From Mesorhizobium sp. (GTDB taxonomy: Bacteria > Pseudomonadota > Alphaproteobacteria > Rhizobiales > Rhizobiaceae), in the NCBI RefSeq assembly GCF_023954305.1, contig NZ_JAMLIG010000003.1, positions 357,967 through 421,966 on the forward strand: a stretch of 64,000 nt of DNA, written 5' to 3'. Below the pieces are notes generated by a model. It was not told the origin of the DNA. It was given only the letters and a program-made list of their open reading frames with translations, and made no database searches. The position numbers and the translations under genes were made by a program. Shown in pieces: positions 34,550-42,450 of the stretch. Positions within the stretch are counted from its first letter, which is position 1. Each line of letters opens with the position of its first letter.

Positions 34550-36382
34550 ATGCAGGCAAACAGGCAGTCGAGGGCGATAGTGAGACGGTTTCTGACATTT
34601 CTCGCTCTTTTTGCGGCCTTTGCCGGTTTCGCGCGGGCCGAACCACTTCCTGTCGACGAGGCATTCGAACTGAGTGTCACTCGGAGTGACGAAGGCGCGC
34701 TCCGCTTTCAATGGGCAATCGCCGACGGCTATTACCTCTATCGCGACCATATCGGCGTGAGGGCCAGCGACGGCGGGACCGCTGTTTCGATCGAGACGCC
34801 GGCCGGCGTTCGCAAGGACGATCCCGGTTTCGGGATCATGGAAGTCTATTACGGCAGCGCCAGCGCCACCGTCGCCGAGCCCGGCGAAGCGCCGCTCGAG
34901 CTGACCTACCAAGGCTGCCAGGTAGACGGCATCTGCTATCGTCCAGAGACGCGGATCATCGATCCGCTGTCGCTTGAGGTGACCAATCCTTCACCCACTA
35001 CAGCGATGCCCGCCTCGATATGGGTCGACGCAGGCCAGCCGTCGGCGTCCATGGCCATTACCGCCGCAGCGCCCCCTACATTCGAACTTGCGGCAGACGA
35101 AGGACTGGTCGCCTCGCTCCTGGCGGACGGCGGTTCGGTATGGGTCATCGCCGGCTTCCTCCTATTCGGCCTGTTGCTCGCCTTCACGCCCTGCGTCTTT
35201 CCGATGTATCCGATCCTCGCCGGCGTGCTGTCTCGCCAGGGCGATAGGCTGACGCCGCGACGCGGCTTCACGCTCTCCGCGATCTATGTCCTCTCGCTCT
35301 CGCTCGCATTCGGATTGATCGGGGCTGCCGCGGGTTGGTCGGGCCAGAACCTGCAGATGGCGTTGCAGTCCCCCTACACTGTCGGCGCGGTCGCGCTGGT
35401 CTTCGTGGCGCTTGCCCTCTCGATGTTCGGCTTGTTCGAATTGCAGCTGCCGTCCGCCTGGACGAGCTGGATCGCAGGCAGGACGGGCGACATGGGCGGA
35501 TCAAAACGCTCCGTCGCAATGCTCGGCTTCTCCTCCGTGCTGATCGTCGGCCCTTGCGTCACCGCGCCTCTGGCCGGAGCGCTGCTCTATATTGCGCAAA
35601 CAGGGAATGTGGCGCTTGGCGCGACGGCGTTGTTTGCGCTCGGGATCGGGAAGGGCATTCCGCTCATGGTGCTCGGCACGCTTGGCGGAAGGGCGCTGCC
35701 TCGCGCCGGCGCTTGGATGAATGCCGTCAAGCAGGTTTTCGGCTTCGGCTTTCTTTCGACTGCGATCTGGATGGCGACACCGCTTCTCCCGGCGGGCGTG
35801 GACCTTGCCCTTTGGGCGGCCTTGCTGATCGCGCTTGGGGCATTCGCCTTCAACGGCCCGAAGACGGGCCGGACTGGTTCCGTCGCCACAAGGGCCATCG
35901 GCCTCGTGGCATCGATCTACGGCATTATCCTGCTGGTCGGGGCGGCTTCCGGCTCGACCGACCCGCTGAAGCCGCTGGCAGTGCTGGCCGGCCGATCCGG
36001 ACCGGACGCCGCGCGGGAACTCGCCTTCGCCGATGTCTCTTCGATCCCAGGTCTTCAGACGGAACTCGCCGCGGCAGAGGGCGATAAGCCTACCTTGGTC
36101 TACTTCACCGCCGACTGGTGTGTCGCCTGCGTCACGATCGAACGCTCGGTGCTCAAGGATGAAGGCGTGCGACGCAGCCTCGGCGACTTCAACCTACTCA
36201 AAGCTGACCTTTCAAACCTTGATCAGGTCAATGGCGAGCTGATGACGCAGTTGCGGGTCGCCGGGCCGCCGACAATGCTCTTCTTCGACAAGGCCGGACG
36301 CGAGACCCCGGGAACCCGTCTCGTCGGCAATGTAACGGCCGACAGGCTGACGCAATCCGCCAATATCGCGGGAGGCCTCTGA
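34550..36382 (+). CDS. dsbD: Thiol:disulfide interchange protein DsbD (ScsB-like role)
   Basis: A 610-residue protein that carries electrons from cytoplasmic thioredoxin to periplasmic partners. Signal about residues 12-34. N-terminal DsbD-alpha domain with the pair CQVDGIC, eight-helix membrane domain with the two redox cysteines in FTPCVFPMYP and VGPCVTAPLAG, C-terminal thioredoxin domain with DWCVACV. All three cysteine pairs are intact. The ATG at 34550 is one option; a GTG at 34580 behind GAGGG is the other. It is the first gene of a four-gene redox operon, one base before the next ATG. Confidence 0.93.
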   Translation: MQANRQSRAIVRRFLTFLALFAAFAGFARAEPLPVDEAFELSVTRSDEGALRFQWAIADGYYLYRDHIGVRASDGGTAVSIETPAGVRKDDPGFGIMEVYYGSASATVAEPGEAPLELTYQGCQVDGICYRPETRIIDPLSLEVTNPSPTTAMPASIWVDAGQPSASMAITAAAPPTFELAADEGLVASLLADGGSVWVIAGFLLFGLLLAFTPCVFPMYPILAGVLSRQGDRLTPRRGFTLSAIYVLSLSLAFGLIGAAAGWSGQNLQMALQSPYTVGAVALVFVALALSMFGLFELQLPSAWTSWIAGRTGDMGGSKRSVAMLGFSSVLIVGPCVTAPLAGALLYIAQTGNVALGATALFALGIGKGIPLMVLGTLGGRALPRAGAWMNAVKQVFGFGFLSTAIWMATPLLPAGVDLALWAALLIALGAFAFNGPKTGRTGSVATRAIGLVASIYGIILLVGAASGSTDPLKPLAVLAGRSGPDAARELAFADVSSIPGLQTELAAAEGDKPTLVYFTADWCVACVTIERSVLKDEGVRRSLGDFNLLKADLSNLDQVNGELMTQLRVAGPPTMLFFDKAGRETPGTRLVGNVTADRLTQSANIAGGL

Positions 36383-36383
36383 T

Positions 36384-37187
36384 ATGGGCGCTGTGACCAT
36401 CGGCCCGCTGGTGGTGGCCGCCGACCGTTTCGCTGTGGTGCTGGGCATTTTCGCCTTCATCGCGGTGACGACGGTGCTTGCCCGGCGGATCGATCCTCGG
36501 TTTCAAGCTTGGTCGGGATGGGTTCTGATCGGCGGGATCGCGGGGGCGCGCCTCGGCCATGTCGCGATCCACTGGCGCAATTTCGCCGAGGAGCCCTGGC
36601 GCGTCATCGCCCTGTGGGAGGGCGGCTTTTACTGGCCGACCGCCGTCGCCGCCATCATTCTGCTCGTCCTCTTCGCGCTAAAGACCGCGCGGCAGCGCCT
36701 CTGGTCAGTGCTTCCGCTCGCGGCGGCGCTGGTGATCTGGAACACTGCCTGGCAGCTCACCGGCGGCACCCAGGCGATCCCGCTTCCCGGCATAGCCTTC
36801 TCCACCATGGCCGGCGAGCCTCACGCCCTCGACGCGACCGCGGGCAAGCCGAAAATCATCAATCTCTGGGCGACCTGGTGTCCTCCCTGCCGTCGCGAGA
36901 TGCCGATGATGGCTGAGATCGCGGCGTCATCCAGCGCGGTCGACTTTGTTTTCGCGAACCAGGGCGAGGATCGGCAGGCGATCGCACAATATCTATCCGG
37001 CGAAGGACTCGAGCTGGACACCGTCATTCTCGACGCGTTCAGCGAACTGTCCCGGCACTACGGCGCGCCAGGACTTCCGGCGACGCTCTTCATTGGCGCG
37101 GACGGAATCCTGCGTCACGCCCAGATCGGCGAGATTTCGCGCGAAACCCTTCAATCCAACATCGCCCGCCTGACCGGGGGCAACTGA
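36384..37187 (+). CDS. Lgt-like membrane domain fused to TlpA thioredoxin (ScsD-like)
   Basis: A 267-residue protein. Residues about 1-120 are hydrophobic with four helices and carry GARLGHVAIHWRNF and ALWEGGFYWP, reminiscent of the Lgt (prolipoprotein diacylglyceryl transferase) fold. Residues about 135-267 are a periplasmic TlpA/ResA-like thioredoxin with redox motif ATWCPPCRREMPMM and cis-Pro GLPATLF. It starts one base after dsbD and would receive electrons from it. The membrane domain lacks enough of Lgt to claim acyl transfer. Confidence 0.85.
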   Translation: MGAVTIGPLVVAADRFAVVLGIFAFIAVTTVLARRIDPRFQAWSGWVLIGGIAGARLGHVAIHWRNFAEEPWRVIALWEGGFYWPTAVAAIILLVLFALKTARQRLWSVLPLAAALVIWNTAWQLTGGTQAIPLPGIAFSTMAGEPHALDATAGKPKIINLWATWCPPCRREMPMMAEIAASSSAVDFVFANQGEDRQAIAQYLSGEGLELDTVILDAFSELSRHYGAPGLPATLFIGADGILRHAQIGEISRETLQSNIARLTGGN

Positions 37188-37198
37188 GGAGATTCCTT

Positions 37199-37939
37199 TT
37201 GCCGTACCGAGACTATCCGAAACGTCGCACCCCCGTCGCCGTTCTTCTCCGCGTATCGATGCTCGTAGCCGCGCCCTTCGCGGTCGCGGCCTGTTCGCCC
37301 ACGATGCAGTCGTCCGATAAATCTGTTCTTGCGGCGGCGCCCGCGCCCGCGCCGGCCTATGGGAGCATGTACGGTGCCATCAACGACAATGGCACAATCA
37401 TTCCGGCCGTCGACGTCAGCAAGATCGACAAGCGCAATCTCCGCCAGGTCGTCGACTACGACACCGACGAGCCCGTCGGTACGGTCGTGGTCGATCCGCA
37501 TGCACGTTTCCTCTACCTCGTGATGCCGAATGGCAAGGCGATGCGCTACGGCGTGGGCGTCGCCAAGGCGGGGCTCGAATTCGAGGGTGAGGCCGACATT
37601 TCCCGAAAGGCTGCCTGGCCGAGCTGGACGCCGACGCAAAACATGATCGAGCGCGAGCCCGAACGCTATGCACCTTTGGCGGGTGGCGTGGAGGGCGGTC
37701 TCAAAAACCCTCTCGGCGCAAGGGCCCTTTATCTCTACCAGAACGGCGAGGACACGCTTTACCGCATCCACGGCACCACCGAGCCGTGGTCCATCGGCAA
37801 GTCGGTCTCGTCCGGCTGTATCCGCCTCTTCAACCAGGACATCATCGACTTGCACAGCCGCGTGCCAAAAGGCTCGCGTGTTGTCGTTCTCGATGCCGCG
37901 CAATCAGGAAAAGGAGAAATCAAAAATGAACCGTCGTGA
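37199..37939 (+). CDS. L,D-transpeptidase (YkuD/ErfK family), lipoprotein-like
   Basis: A 246-residue protein with an N-terminal signal and AVAAC lipobox-like end, and a YkuD domain (VVVDPHARFLYLVMPNGKAM) with the catalytic motif HGTTEP...SSGCIRL, Cys nucleophile included. It cross-links or anchors peptidoglycan by 3-3 bonds; the catalytic Cys must be kept reduced, which explains its place in a DsbD/TlpA operon. The start is TTG 37199 behind GAGGAG; an ATG at 37259 is possible. Its 3' end overlaps the DsbA gene by 14 bases. Confidence 0.9.
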   Translation: MPYRDYPKRRTPVAVLLRVSMLVAAPFAVAACSPTMQSSDKSVLAAAPAPAPAYGSMYGAINDNGTIIPAVDVSKIDKRNLRQVVDYDTDEPVGTVVVDPHARFLYLVMPNGKAMRYGVGVAKAGLEFEGEADISRKAAWPSWTPTQNMIEREPERYAPLAGGVEGGLKNPLGARALYLYQNGEDTLYRIHGTTEPWSIGKSVSSGCIRLFNQDIIDLHSRVPKGSRVVVLDAAQSGKGEIKNEPS

Positions 37940-38537
37940 ACTGCTCGCCGCCTCTGCGGCCTGCGGAGCAAGTCTACTGCTGCCTGCCGGCGTGGTCCTC
38001 GCGCAATCCATGCCGACGGTCGAAGAGGTGCTGTTCGATCCTCAGATACCCGTGCTCGGCAATCCGGACGGCGATGTCACCATCGCCGAGTTCTTCGACT
38101 ACCAATGTCCGTTCTGCAAACGCGGCCATCCGGATCTGATGATGGTGGTCGAAGATGACGGAAAAGTCCGCCTCGTCATGAAGGATTGGCCGATCTTCGG
38201 CGAACCCTCCGTCTACGCTTCGAGCCTGGTGCTTGCCCTGGCGGGGGACGTGAAATATGCTGACGCGTTGCACGCCCTGATGGCCACAAAGGGGCGCCTT
38301 GAAAAGACCGAGGTGGATTCGGTGCTGGCGAAGGCAGGATTCGACCCTGCCGCCCTTGTGGAAGCCTACAGGAAAGATCCCGCCCGCATCGACGCTATTG
38401 TCGCGCGCAACATGGATCAGGCCAACGCCTTCGGCTTCAACGGCACGCCGTCGTTCATCATCGGCACGAAGATTTTCCACGGCGCGATGGATGCGAAGGC
38501 GCTCACGGACGCAGTGGCGCAAGCGCGCGCGGGATAG
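37926..38537 (+). CDS. DsbA-family periplasmic thiol oxidoreductase (ScsC-like)
   Basis: A 203-residue protein with a twin-Arg-like signal (NRRELLAASAACGAS) and a DsbA/DsbG-like thioredoxin domain: redox motif DYQCPFCKRGHPD and cis-Pro FNGTPSFIIG. The ATG at 37926 follows AAGGAG. It is last in the operon DsbD - TlpA-like - transpeptidase - DsbA, which matches the gene content of scs (suppressor of copper sensitivity) loci. Confidence 0.9.
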   Translation: MNRRELLAASAACGASLLLPAGVVLAQSMPTVEEVLFDPQIPVLGNPDGDVTIAEFFDYQCPFCKRGHPDLMMVVEDDGKVRLVMKDWPIFGEPSVYASSLVLALAGDVKYADALHALMATKGRLEKTEVDSVLAKAGFDPAALVEAYRKDPARIDAIVARNMDQANAFGFNGTPSFIIGTKIFHGAMDAKALTDAVAQARAG

Positions 38538-38706
38538 ACGCGAGCACCGACTCCGGGAACCATCGCGTTTCTAGTTGGTTGCCAGTTCGCCCGGGGCGTT
38601 CGCAAGGATAGTTCACGCCGATATAGGGGCGAGTGTGCTTTCCGCGCGCGGACAGAGGCGCTCGGAGTAATTTCGTACAACCACTCGGAAATAGAGGAAA
38701 AATACT

Positions 38707-39120
38707 ATGACGAATAGATCGGGGTCGCCTTCGAGTTACACGATCAACAGGGTCATTTCCGGAATCGACTTCGACAAGGCTGTGACCAGAACCAGGGAGG
38801 CCTTGTCGGAAAAGGGCTTTGGGGTGCTGACGGAAATCGATGTCAAGGCGACGCTCAAGAAGAAAATCGACGCCGATGTCGACGACTACCTCATTCTCGG
38901 CGCCTGCAATCCTCGGATGGCCCATGAAGCAATGAAACTCGAGCCGCGGGTGGGCGCGATGCTTCCCTGCAATGTCATTTTGAGGGCTGTTGGAGATAGC
39001 GAGGTGGAAGTCAGCGCCATTGATCCGGTCGCATCGATGACTGCGATCGACAACGACGAACTCAAGGCAGTCGCAGCTAAAGTCCGCGAACTACTTCGTT
39101 CGGCTGTCGAGGCCATATGA
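38707..39120 (+). CDS. DUF302 family protein
   Basis: A 137-residue soluble protein with the DUF302 pattern: SGIDFDKAVTRTREALSEKG, GVLTEIDVKATLKKKI, YLILGACNPRMAHEAM and GAMLPCNVILR, including two conserved cysteines. It has its own GAGG site and 170 bp of upstream space, so it is probably transcribed alone. The function is unknown; the family is often found beside sulfur and metal genes. Confidence 0.85.
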   Translation: MTNRSGSPSSYTINRVISGIDFDKAVTRTREALSEKGFGVLTEIDVKATLKKKIDADVDDYLILGACNPRMAHEAMKLEPRVGAMLPCNVILRAVGDSEVEVSAIDPVASMTAIDNDELKAVAAKVRELLRSAVEAI

Positions 39121-39325
39121 CCGATGCCGAACCGAGCACTTAATCCAGCGCAATCTTGTCGCGTCGACTTTCGACCACGTTAAAATTTAGCAACGACGTT
39201 TTATCGGCTTCTGGCGGTCGGCAAAATCGCGAGTTTTTCCGCGCCTTGCCGTCAGCCGATTCAAAACGGCGCAGCAAACTCTTGCATAAGGGCAAGAGTT
39301 TTCTGCCCGCTCTAGCCGCGATCGT

Positions 39326-39467
39326 CGCCACCGGTTTGACAGCCGCCGTCAAATTGAAATTGGTGGCTGCTCGCCTCCTGGGCCCCACGCAAGTGCAGTG
39401 CGCCTGATTCGGTATCACGAAGGCAGGCATACCCCCACTGGGCGGGAATCTCGTCGATCACTGCCAA
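39326..39467 (+). repeat. 142-bp dispersed repeat, copy A
   Basis: About 80 % identical (by eye) to 42107-42249 in the same orientation. Shared landmarks are GGCTGCTCGCCTCC, TTCGGTATYACGAAGGCA and GCATACCCCC, ending CACTGCCAA. Both copies are non-coding and border mobile-element debris, so they are probably pieces of the same transposon end, type unknown. Confidence 0.6.
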
Positions 39468-39542
39468 ATGAAGGGGTCGGTTCCGGTAGGGGGCGAAATG
39501 ACACCCTACCTCACTTGGGCATGGGCTCCGGTTGATCAAGCT

Positions 39543-39769
39543 TTTCCGGCCCAAGAGACAAGTTCCATCCGCTCTACCTGGCTCAGGATCCGACCACCTC
39601 CTTTGCCGAGACGATTGTTCGGGACGCTACGAGAAAAGTGCCGAGCGCTTGCTCCTTGAGGAGGAGCTTGATCGATACTCGATTTCAGCGGTGAATCCGC
39701 GACCGCTCTTCCTGCTGGACCTGCGTAATGAGGCAGCCAGCCTGCTTGGCGTATCTACCGACGCCGTGC
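39543..39769 (+). pseudogene. RES-domain (NAD-degrading toxin) fragment cut by IS21
   Basis: In one frame FHPLYLAQDPTTSFAETIVRD, continued one base later near 39626 as RYEKSAERLLLEEELDRYSI and AVNPRPLFLLDLRNEAASLLG, it follows the RES-domain pattern (LYLA-x-D...AE.. R and RPLxLLDL). Both the N-terminus and everything after 39769 are missing; there the sequence becomes the IS21 transposase relic. The antitoxin is not found. Assignment by pattern only. Confidence 0.45.
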
Positions 39770-40102
39770 GCGAGCCTGCGCCTTCAGCTCACGCCGCCAG
39801 CCCGCAACCCGGCGCTCGACGTGACGAAGACTGAGCACCACTCCATGCTCGGCCGCCAGTTCCTGGCGGATGACATCGGCGTTGCCGCCGTGCCGGAAGA
39901 ACCGCTCACGCAGCCAATCCAGCGCCGAGCGCCGCGCCGGCTGCCGGAATGCCGTTGTTCCACCCTGGCGAAGATATCGTCGCACCGTGTTGCGTGCGCA
40001 GCCGAACTCGCGCGCAAGCGGCTTGGCTCCCCAGCCAATACCATGCAGACGCATCATCGCCGCCACCTCGTCGAGCTGCAGAATCTCCTCTCCCTGGGTC
40101 AT
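39755..40102 (-). pseudogene. IS21-family IstA transposase, N-terminal fragment
   Basis: The minus strand from ATG 40102 encodes the IstA start: LQLDEVAAMMRLHGIGWGAK, the helix-turn-helix FGCARNTVRRYL and GVVLSLRHVERRVAGWRREL. The DDE domain is lost at about 39770. Upstream (40150-40205) lie repeated GGGGTCA motifs such as GGGGGTCAGTTCCTCGTG, typical of IS21 termini. Confidence 0.75.
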
Positions 40103-40219
40103 TGATCCACGCGGGACAGAGTGGCCGGAATCCATAGTCATCATCATCCCCTCCTCGTCACGAAGAGGGGGTCAGTTCCTCGTGTCGGAAGGGGGTCAAT
40201 TTCTCACGTCGCCCGACAG

Positions 40220-40573
40220 CCTTCGTCGATCATGCAGCGGCCGAGGCTCTCGTCCGACAAAGTCCAAGCCCGTTTCGAGCATGCCGACCGATGCAGCACT
40301 GAGACGCGCTACTACATCTCCTCCGCGCCCCTCTACATCGAATGCCTCGCCACCGGAGCACGCGTTCACTGGGCCGTCTAAAGCATGCGCTGGCTGCTCG
40401 ATGTCGTTTTCAAGGACAATCTGTCGCGCTATCGCACAGGAAACGGCGCTAAAAACATGACCGCCATCCGCCGCCTCGCATTCGCCAACAAGACAAAAGG
40501 CAGCGTAAAGAGAAAGCGCAAGGCCGCAGGATGGAACACCAATTTCCTCCTCCAAATCCTTCAACGAAAATGA
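40220..40573 (+). pseudogene. ISAs1-family transposase, C-terminal remnant
   Basis: ETRYYISSAP, ARVHWAV, then an in-frame TAA (40379), then MRWLLDVVFKDNLSRYRTGN, GAKNMTAIRRLAF and WNTNFLLQILQRK, the well-conserved end of ISAs1 (H-repeat-type) transposases. The N-terminal two thirds are absent. It abuts the IS21 end on its left. Confidence 0.75.
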
Positions 40574-40707
40574 CCGTTCACCTCGATCCCGGGCCAGGGC
40601 GTAGCTGCTTTCCTTGCTTGGCAAATCATTGGCGGGAGGGCATTGTCTGCCCTTCCGCCTACCGGGCTGGAGAAATTTGCTGGCCCCAGACCGGCCCGAT
40701 TCAAACA

Positions 40708-40959
40708 ATGGAGTTGCTCACGCCCTGTTCCGGCAATGATTACGCCTTCTCCGAAACCGTAGCGGCCGCGGTCGACGCCGGCGCCAACGTCGTCAGATCG
40801 ATCAGGGACTCTATAGATTATAGCATTGAGGAACTGGCGCCGACATGCGGACGGGCAATCAGAGAGATCACCGACCTCGAAAGCGGCACCGACGCCGATC
40901 CGATCAAGCTCCGTCGCATTGCCGCCGCCCTGCGATTGCCAGAAGATGCCTTGCTTTGA
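40708..40959 (+). CDS. Small XRE-like helix-turn-helix protein
   Basis: An 83-residue protein whose second half has the pattern of an XRE helix-turn-helix (SIEELAPTCGRAIREITDLE, SGTDADPIKLRRIAAALRLP), as in short regulators with C-terminal DNA-binding motifs. The ATG at 40708 is uncertain because the frame is open further upstream into the transposase relic. It lies directly before tRNA-Arg. Confidence 0.5.
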   Translation: MELLTPCSGNDYAFSETVAAAVDAGANVVRSIRDSIDYSIEELAPTCGRAIREITDLESGTDADPIKLRRIAAALRLPEDALL

Positions 40960-40983
40960 TATCCGACGCAGAGGGTCGGTGAC

Positions 40984-41057
40984 GCGCTCGTAGCTCAATT
41001 GGATAGAGCTCCAGACTTCGAATCTGGCGGTTGCAGGTTCAAGCCCTGCCGAGCGCA
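40984..41057 (+). tRNA. tRNA-Arg (anticodon TCG)
   Basis: A full cloverleaf of 74 bases: acceptor GCGCTCG/CGAGCGC, D arm GCTC/GAGC, anticodon stem CCAGA/TCTGG around loop CTTCGAA (anticodon TCG, reading CGA), T arm GCAGG/CCTGC around TTCAAGC, discriminator A. CCA is not encoded. tRNA genes are common integration sites, but I see no second copy of its 3' end in the window. Confidence 0.93.
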
Positions 41058-41261
41058 TCAGATGCTTGAGGACCACACCGCGATATCGCGTGCATGTTAA
41101 CGGTGTTGATCGGGAATATGGTATTGGCGCCGATCAGCGCGCATTGCGATGGCACGGTGCAATTGGACGAGAGTGGTCTCCCGTCTGCACTGAACCGAGC
41201 CCACCGCAAGCGGATTGTGTCCGCTTGACGCCGAGGCAGGAAATCGAATTGGAGAAGTAAG

Positions 41262-41759
41262 TTGTATGAATCCGGTCTCATAGACTCGCCCGAGCCGCGT
41301 CGGCTGACCATGGCCGTCGTGCTGCTGCTTTTGGCTGCTATGGTGGTGTCTAGGATACATGCTCAAGGGCTGCGGAGTTCCGAAACGATCGACAAGATTA
41401 TCGGCTCCGAGGTGCAGGAAGAACAGATGGAAGCCGCCGTCGAAATGGATCGCGTTATCAGAGCGATCGAAATGACTGCGGACAACATAAGCACCCGGCG
41501 CAAGACGACAGCGCTCGACAAGATCGACATCGTGTTTCTCCCCGATGCCGCGGCGACCGCGGGTGGACCGCCTGCGGCAATCTCCGCGAAGCTCGAGGAG
41601 CACAAGGAAGAGATCATCCAACTTCGACAGGAGCTTGAGGGCAATGCGATGCTCTACCGCGCCATCGATTCCCGGCAGATCCTGCTTCACGACATTCTGG
41701 CGGTCGAATTCGTCGGCCGCGATGTCGTGATCTATGCGGCGACAAAGCCGGCGAACTGA
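41262..41759 (+). CDS. Hypothetical membrane-anchored protein
   Basis: A 165-residue protein with one hydrophobic segment (about 17-35) that is a signal anchor, followed by an acidic helical region (about 40-140, coiled-coil-like: LEEHKEEIIQLRQELEG) and a C-terminal strand LAVEFVGRDVVIYAAT. The start TTG 41262 has GGAG seven bases upstream; an ATG at 41310 would remove the residues before the membrane segment. No family recognised; the balanced sequence speaks for a real gene. Confidence 0.6.
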   Translation: MYESGLIDSPEPRRLTMAVVLLLLAAMVVSRIHAQGLRSSETIDKIIGSEVQEEQMEAAVEMDRVIRAIEMTADNISTRRKTTALDKIDIVFLPDAAATAGGPPAAISAKLEEHKEEIIQLRQELEGNAMLYRAIDSRQILLHDILAVEFVGRDVVIYAATKPAN

Positions 41760-42106
41760 TCGCCGGACCGCCGGCATATCCCCAAGCGCGGCTGCGCATC
41801 TGGATGCTTGCCATGCCCAGCGCTCGTCCGCGTCACCCCGGGACGATCTTGGAAATGCCGGACAACTCAGTTGTGCAACAGCTTCGGCAAGGTGCCCACC
41901 CGATTGAAACGCTTAGCGGGACTCCGGCGCGGCGACAACGACCTTAAGTCAACGGGCGTACGACATTCGCGCGATTGAAATCCGCAAGCAAAAAGCCACG
42001 ATGCGCGATCTGCCGGTCGTCCTGCGCGCGGCAGTGCTGATCGGCGCGTGGTTGGACATCGAGGTGCCGCAGCATGGTAAAGGCTGGCGTATCCTGCCGC
42101 TCTCCC
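41760..42106. other. Debris between hypothetical gene and pst operon
   Basis: No intact gene. A plus-strand stretch at about 41950-42118 can be read as RAYDIRAIEIRKQKATMRDL, PVVLRAAVLIGAWLDIEV, PQHGKGWRILPL, which looks like a true protein fragment of unknown origin. Confidence 0.35.
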
Positions 42107-42249
42107 CGCCACCGATTTGACGGTGCCGCTTCGAATCGCAATTGGGGGCTGCTCGCCTCCCGGGGACCCAGCCAAGTGCAGCGCGGCTGGTTCGGTATTA
42201 CGAAGGCAAGCATACCCCCGTTGGGCGGGAACTCGCCAATCACTGCCAA
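42107..42249 (+). repeat. 142-bp dispersed repeat, copy B
   Basis: Second copy of the repeat at 39326-39467, same orientation, 2.8 kb apart, with scattered substitutions and one or two indels. It ends 130 bp before the PhoB box of pstS. Confidence 0.6.
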
Positions 42250-42380
42250 TGATCGGCTGCAAGGCGCCGACGTTGCGTGATGGGTGTAGAAGACAGATCA
42301 CGATCACTTGATCCGAGAGGGGTTCGGCTTGGTGAATATCTGGCGGAGCCTGCGGCATTTGCCGGCTGCCGGGGAGGTTA

Positions 42381-42398
42381 TTGTCATCCTGCCGTCAT
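42381..42398 (+). promoter_or_regulatory. PhoB box upstream of pstS
   Basis: TTGTCAT-CCTG-CCGTCAT: two 7-bp repeats with a 4-bp spacer (11-bp period) that match the Pho-box consensus CTGTCAT-N4-CTGTCAT at 12 of 14 positions. It lies 53 bp before the pstS ATG, where PhoB would replace the -35 contact. Induction by phosphate starvation is expected. Confidence 0.8.
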
Positions 42399-42450
42399 CC
42401 TGAGTTTCTAAGTTTCAATGGATCAGCAGAAATCCAGCGCGAGAGATCCG

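Noticed and set aside
40984..41057. tRNA-Arg as attachment site of an integrative element
   Set aside because: No integrase gene and no duplicated 3' end of the tRNA are visible in the window.
41066..41260. 64-codon plus-strand frame just before the hypothetical membrane protein
   Set aside because: It starts within sequence next to the tRNA, has no ribosome-binding site and no family signal; too weak to call.
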